DNA of 64,000 bases from Maioricimonas rarisocia (GTDB lineage Bacteria; Planctomycetota; Planctomycetia; Planctomycetales; Planctomycetaceae): positions 5,696,001 to 5,760,000 of the forward strand of contig NZ_CP036275.1 in NCBI RefSeq assembly GCF_007747795.1, read 5' to 3'. Below the pieces are notes generated by a model. That model had not been told where the DNA came from. It did not search any database and saw only the letters and a list, made by a program, of their open reading frames with translations. Positions 60,718-64,000 of the stretch are shown here, piece after piece; positions within the stretch are counted from its first letter, which is position 1, and each line of letters begins with the position of its first letter. Made by a program: the position numbers and the translations under genes.

Positions 60718-61959
60718 TCACTGCCGGCCCGTCTTTCTCAGCGTTCGCTGTGCCCGACGACAGATCCGTCGGGTGGCATCAGTCGGCGACTCGGTTTCCC
60801 ACCGCAGGCAGAGTTCCTGAACCCATTCCGCCTGTGACTTCGAGGCATCGTTCAGCCAGTTCGCCACCGAGTCCTGCACGTACTTCGCTGGATCGGATTT
60901 CAGCGGCTCCAGTAGCGGCATGGCCATCTCCGGTGACGTCTTCAGCTCACCGATGTGCGCACACCAGACTCCGCGCGGCCGGGTCGACTCGACCGCATAT
61001 CGACGCAGATTCCCGGACCGGCTGTTCGTCCATCGCTGCAACCGCGCGATCGATGTTTCGACGTCTTCAGCAATGTGCGACCGCAGCGCCAGCCAGGCCC
61101 ATTCGCGCACACCAAAGTGCGGATCGTCCGCCAGCGGACGGACCAGTTGCAACCGCCGCGCAAGACTGAGGTCAGGCATGCCGCCAACCATGTACGCCGC
61201 CCATCCCCGAACCGTGTCCGAGGGGTGCCCGCTGAACCGCTCGATCGACGCCCGATCCATCCCCACGTGTCGCAGCAGCAGTTGTCCGGCCGCCTCCATC
61301 CGCCGCGTGATGCCGTGCGGCTTCGCCAGCGTCGCCAGCTCCTCGTCAGTGAGCGTCACTTCCGGTGCCGCATGCTGCAGGAGGACCGCAAAGTCGATTG
61401 CGAGTCCTTCCGAGAGTGTCCGAGTCTCCAGTTCGCCGCGCTGCAAACCGTCGAGCAACTCGGACGTGACGTCCGACAGACTGCGCGCCCCGCGTCGCTT
61501 CGTCTGGACGGGTTGCCGCAGCAGCCGACGCAGGAACCGCAGTGCCACTTCGTAGATGCCCGGGTCGCTGCTTTCGCGGGGACCGGCCACGTTGAGCACA
61601 CGAATCGAATGCGTCTTCATCCACTGTCGCGCGGTGTTCGCACTCCCCGCGGACGCCGGGTCGACCACCAGACAGGGGCGACCGAGGGACGCGGCCACAT
61701 CGGCGGTGAGGGCCGTTCCTCCGTTGAGCGTCGCCCGCGCAAGGATCAGCGTTCCGTCGGAGTCGCGAACGTTCCACCGTGTCCGCACGGCGTATTGCCG
61801 CGACTTCGATTCCTGCAACTGGTACCTGGCGGGAATCACACCATCTTCGGCCCGTCGCCCCTGCGGACACCAGCCGCCGTGGGGCAGCTTGAGCCCCATG
61901 GCCGCATCGAGAGCGGCCCGATCGACGCCGGTCTGCCCACCGGAAACAATCTTCAGCAC
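60718..61959 (-). CDS. YpsA-like (SLOG) domain fused to AlkC-like DNA alkylation repair domain
   Basis: 413 residues from GTG 61959 (GGAAG about 6 bases upstream); the frame stays open to another GTG at 62067, but those extra residues look non-coding. Residues 1-150 match the putative molybdenum carrier/cpYpsA family: IVSGGQTGVDRAALD, HGGWCPQGRRAEDG, RTRWNVRDSDGTLIL and GGTALTADVAA. Residues about 155-413 are a HEAT-like helical domain with GVREWAWLALR, STRPRGVWCAH and YVQDSVANWLND, as in AlkC-type (COG4335) 3-methyladenine DNA glycosylases. There is no stop or frameshift between them. I am not aware of this fusion as a described protein. Families are assigned by eye. Confidence 0.82.
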   Translation of the reverse strand: MLKIVSGGQTGVDRAALDAAMGLKLPHGGWCPQGRRAEDGVIPARYQLQESKSRQYAVRTRWNVRDSDGTLILARATLNGGTALTADVAASLGRPCLVVDPASAGSANTARQWMKTHSIRVLNVAGPRESSDPGIYEVALRFLRRLLRQPVQTKRRGARSLSDVTSELLDGLQRGELETRTLSEGLAIDFAVLLQHAAPEVTLTDEELATLAKPHGITRRMEAAGQLLLRHVGMDRASIERFSGHPSDTVRGWAAYMVGGMPDLSLARRLQLVRPLADDPHFGVREWAWLALRSHIAEDVETSIARLQRWTNSRSGNLRRYAVESTRPRGVWCAHIGELKTSPEMAMPLLEPLKSDPAKYVQDSVANWLNDASKSQAEWVQELCLRWETESPTDATRRICRRAQRTLRKTGRQ

Positions 61960-62108
61960 CGTCGTCTTCCGTTTCTGCGGATCTGGTCGCTGGAGGGGAT
62001 CTCGTCTGAGACACGAATCGGCATCCCGATCGTTCCCTGAATTGGATACGATGAGTCGCCACGGCACCAGCCCGCCCCAGAGTGATTCCTTCCCGGAGCA
62101 ATACTGCC

Positions 62109-62384
62109 ATGTCGGACGAAGGCAAGAAACTGCAGACGCTGCTGACAGTTCCCAGTCAGGCGGAAGCGAAGTTGATTGTCGCTGCCCTCGCCGACTACGG
62201 CATTAAAGCCAGGTCCTCAGAAGCGTCAGCCGACGGCTCGCCCTCACCGGCTCCTGTCCAGGTCGCCGTTGCAGGTGACGACGCCGAGCAGGCCGTTGGG
62301 GCCATCCAGGACATGCGGTCCACGCACCAGGAGATCGACTGGTCTCATGTCGATGTGGGACCGGCCGGCGGACGCTTCGCCTGA
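62109..62384 (+). CDS. DUF2007-like putative signal-transducing protein
   Basis: 91 residues. The start LQTLLTVPSQAEAKLIVAALADYGIKARSSE and the middle PVQVAVAGDDAEQAVGAI match the small DUF2007 fold. GGAG lies before the ATG. Divergent from the YpsA-AlkC gene; its last 40 bases overlap the end of the convergent TfoX gene. Confidence 0.82.
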   Translation: MSDEGKKLQTLLTVPSQAEAKLIVAALADYGIKARSSEASADGSPSPAPVQVAVAGDDAEQAVGAIQDMRSTHQEIDWSHVDVGPAGGRFA

Positions 62385-62665
62385 GCAACCGCATCACGCG
62401 CGTCCGAGTCCGCAACCGCTTCACGCAACCGCCCCTTCGCTTCGTCCGACAGGTCCGTCCACGCCGTATCGGTTAACGCGCCTGCGAGGGCGTAGAGCAG
62501 ATTGAGAGTCGGACGAAATCCGGCCGCGCGCACCTTTTCGAATGCCCCCACCGCTCCCGCAGCGCGAAGATCGGCGTACGTCCGGATGCCGACCGCTTCC
62601 AGCCACCGGGCACTGGCCGACCCGAGATTTCGCAGCGTCCTGACAGGCGCATCCGGTTTCGGCAT
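62345..62665 (-). CDS. TfoX C-terminal-domain protein
   Basis: 106 residues. LRNLGSASARWLEAVGIRTYADLRAAGAVGAFEKV and LNLLYALAGAL are the TfoX_C signature; the N-terminal TfoX domain is absent. TfoX/Sxy proteins regulate competence, but stand-alone C domains have unknown roles and resemble helix-hairpin-helix DNA binders. Start ATG 62665, with AGGAGGA about 11 bases upstream; an ATG at 62713 is also possible. Confidence 0.85.
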   Translation of the reverse strand: MPKPDAPVRTLRNLGSASARWLEAVGIRTYADLRAAGAVGAFEKVRAAGFRPTLNLLYALAGALTDTAWTDLSDEAKGRLREAVADSDARDAVAQAKRPPAGPTST

Positions 62666-62821
62666 GACGCGGCAATCCTCCTCTTCCGTTCGCGGCGCAC
62701 CGGCGGCATTCATCCATCGGTGTTGATTCTCCCGCCTTCGTTCGGTCCAATCTTATCGGATTGCGCCGGCGGGACACTCCCCCCGGAACGCACATCTTTG
62801 AACGACCAGCGAGGGCTCCCC

Positions 62822-63907
62822 GTGCTTCGATTCCTGTTGTTGTCCGCCGCCATCCTGGCATCTCCCGCGATCACTGGCGCCGCAGAAGTTGTGACCGTCG
62901 CCGGCACCGGCGCGAAAGAGTCGACCGGAGACGGCACTCCCGCCACGCAGGCAGGCATCGCTGAACCGTACGGCCTCGTCGTCGGCCCGGACCGCGCACT
63001 CTACGTCTGCGAGATTGCCGGCCATGTCATCCGCCGCATCGATCCCGAGACCGGCCACGCCGCGACCGTCGTCGGCAACGGAACGAAGGGAAACGACGGA
63101 GACGGCGGCCCGGCGACGGATGCGGCAATCGACGAACCGTATGAGATCCGTTTCGATCAGGACGGACATATGTTCTTCGTCGACATGAAGTCCGCGGTCG
63201 TCCGACGTGTCGATGCCCGTACCGGGATCATCACCACCGTCGCAGGAAACGGCACGCACGGCTTCTCCGGGGATGGCGGCACCGCGACCGAGGCGCAAAT
63301 GCATCGCCCTCACTCGATCGCTCTCGATGACAGAGGCAACCTCTACATCTGCGACATCGGCAACCACCGGGTTCGCCGCGTCGACCTGAAGTCCGGCATC
63401 ATCACGACCTTTGCCGGCACCGGCGAGCGCAAGCCGACGCCCGATGGCGCCCCCATCGCAGGCACGCCGCTCAACGGCCCCCGGGCACTCGATTTTCACC
63501 CCGAGTTCGGGATGGTCCTCGCCCTCCGCGAAGGGAATGCCGTCTACCGGGTCGACCTCGAACAGAACAAGTTTGTTCATCTCGCGGGGACCGGTCGCAA
63601 AGGCTTCAGCGGTCACGGCGGACCAGCGAAACAGGCGACGCTTTCGGGGCCGAAGGGAATCGCCTTCGGACCGAATGGAGACGTCTACCTCGCCGACACC
63701 GAGAGTCACACCATTCGCGTCGTGCGTGCTTCCGACGGTCGCATCGAAACCATTGTCGGCGACGGAAAGCGCGGCGATGGACCGGATGGCAATCCCCTCT
63801 CGTGCCGGCTCGCACGCCCGCACGGGGTGTACGTCGACAGTCAGGGCCAGGTTTACATTGGCGACAGCGAAAACCATCGCGTCCGCAAACTGACGGCGGG
63901 TCCGTAG
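62822..63907 (+). CDS. Secreted NHL-repeat beta-propeller protein
   Basis: 361 residues from GTG 62822. The signal peptide MLRFLLLSAAILASPAITGAAE supports this start; the frame is open 34 codons further upstream. Repeated units of about 55 residues (VAGTGAKESTGDG, VVGNGTKGNDGDGGPATDA, VAGNGTHGFSGDGGTATEA, LAGTGRKGFSGHGGPAKQA) with IYICDIGNHRVRRV-type strands form a six-bladed propeller. Probably periplasmic or cell-surface, with a binding rather than a demonstrable catalytic role. Confidence 0.9.
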   Translation: MLRFLLLSAAILASPAITGAAEVVTVAGTGAKESTGDGTPATQAGIAEPYGLVVGPDRALYVCEIAGHVIRRIDPETGHAATVVGNGTKGNDGDGGPATDAAIDEPYEIRFDQDGHMFFVDMKSAVVRRVDARTGIITTVAGNGTHGFSGDGGTATEAQMHRPHSIALDDRGNLYICDIGNHRVRRVDLKSGIITTFAGTGERKPTPDGAPIAGTPLNGPRALDFHPEFGMVLALREGNAVYRVDLEQNKFVHLAGTGRKGFSGHGGPAKQATLSGPKGIAFGPNGDVYLADTESHTIRVVRASDGRIETIVGDGKRGDGPDGNPLSCRLARPHGVYVDSQGQVYIGDSENHRVRKLTAGP

Positions 63908-64000
63908 TCCACAACCTGCTCTCATTCAGAATTCACACGACGGTCGGCCTGCCCCTGCCAGTTCCATCCCGGCCGCCCGTTACACGAAGGACCTACCCGA

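Overview
The window is GC-rich, gene-dense bacterial chromosome. Its content points to a member of the Planctomycetota. The clues are a giant tandem UvrA with a private C-terminal extension, a secreted sulfatase, a twin-arginine sugar isomerase/epimerase, large zinc-ribbon membrane proteins with low-complexity linkers, a HlyD-type adaptor carrying EF-hands, and short GC-rich dispersed repeats in nearly every long intergenic gap. No rRNA, tRNA, CRISPR array, phage or transposase was recognised. The genus cannot be told from the window.

Layout. 1-5.4 kb: 3' part of the tandem uvrA. 5.4-9.7 kb: repeat-rich gaps around a sulfatase, a 2Fe-2S ferredoxin and a nitrilase-type amidohydrolase. 9.7-18.8 kb (minus strand): eight close-packed genes running from a small helical protein through an APH/AAA fusion, a PAS histidine kinase, an ANTAR response regulator, two small membrane proteins and a P-type Ca2+-ATPase to a last membrane protein. 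19.1-21.7 kb (plus): Hsp20, an NtrC-type sigma-54 activator and a universal stress protein (USP). 21.8-24.3 kb: quinone oxidoreductase, MOSC protein, D-glutamate cyclase-like protein. 24.5-31.7 kb: a TolC/HlyD/MacB-type tripartite exporter. 32.1-34.2 kb: three CBS-domain proteins and a second USP. 34.4-38.9 kb: prs, a hydrolase-OsmC fusion, a DinB-like protein and an odd cysS. 39.1-43.6 kb: sugar isomerase, then a membrane protein paired with an ABC ATPase. 43.7-49.9 kb: hemE, RsbW-like and STAS proteins, a GspE-like ATPase, a USP-like protein and an ion transporter. 50.3-56.1 kb: two tatA genes, a secreted beta-repeat protein, eda, two small proteins, clpX. 56.8-64 kb: a 1251-residue zinc-ribbon membrane protein, a YpsA-like/AlkC-like fusion, DUF2007, TfoX C-terminal-domain and NHL-repeat proteins.

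The most coherent system is at 9.7-34.2 kb. Four sequences with the -24/-12 architecture of sigma-54 promoters sit upstream of the minus-strand operon, hsp20, the first USP and the CBS/USP cluster. The NtrC-type activator gene lies in their middle, and a PAS histidine kinase is encoded in the minus-strand operon. A 16-bp dyad-containing sequence occurs both upstream of the activator gene and about 120 bp upstream of the CBS-cluster promoter. I infer a sigma-54-controlled stress regulon made of chaperone, USPs, CBS energy sensors and a cation pump. The second main item is the in-frame fusion of a YpsA-like (SLOG superfamily) domain to an AlkC-like DNA alkylation repair domain at 60.7-62.0 kb.
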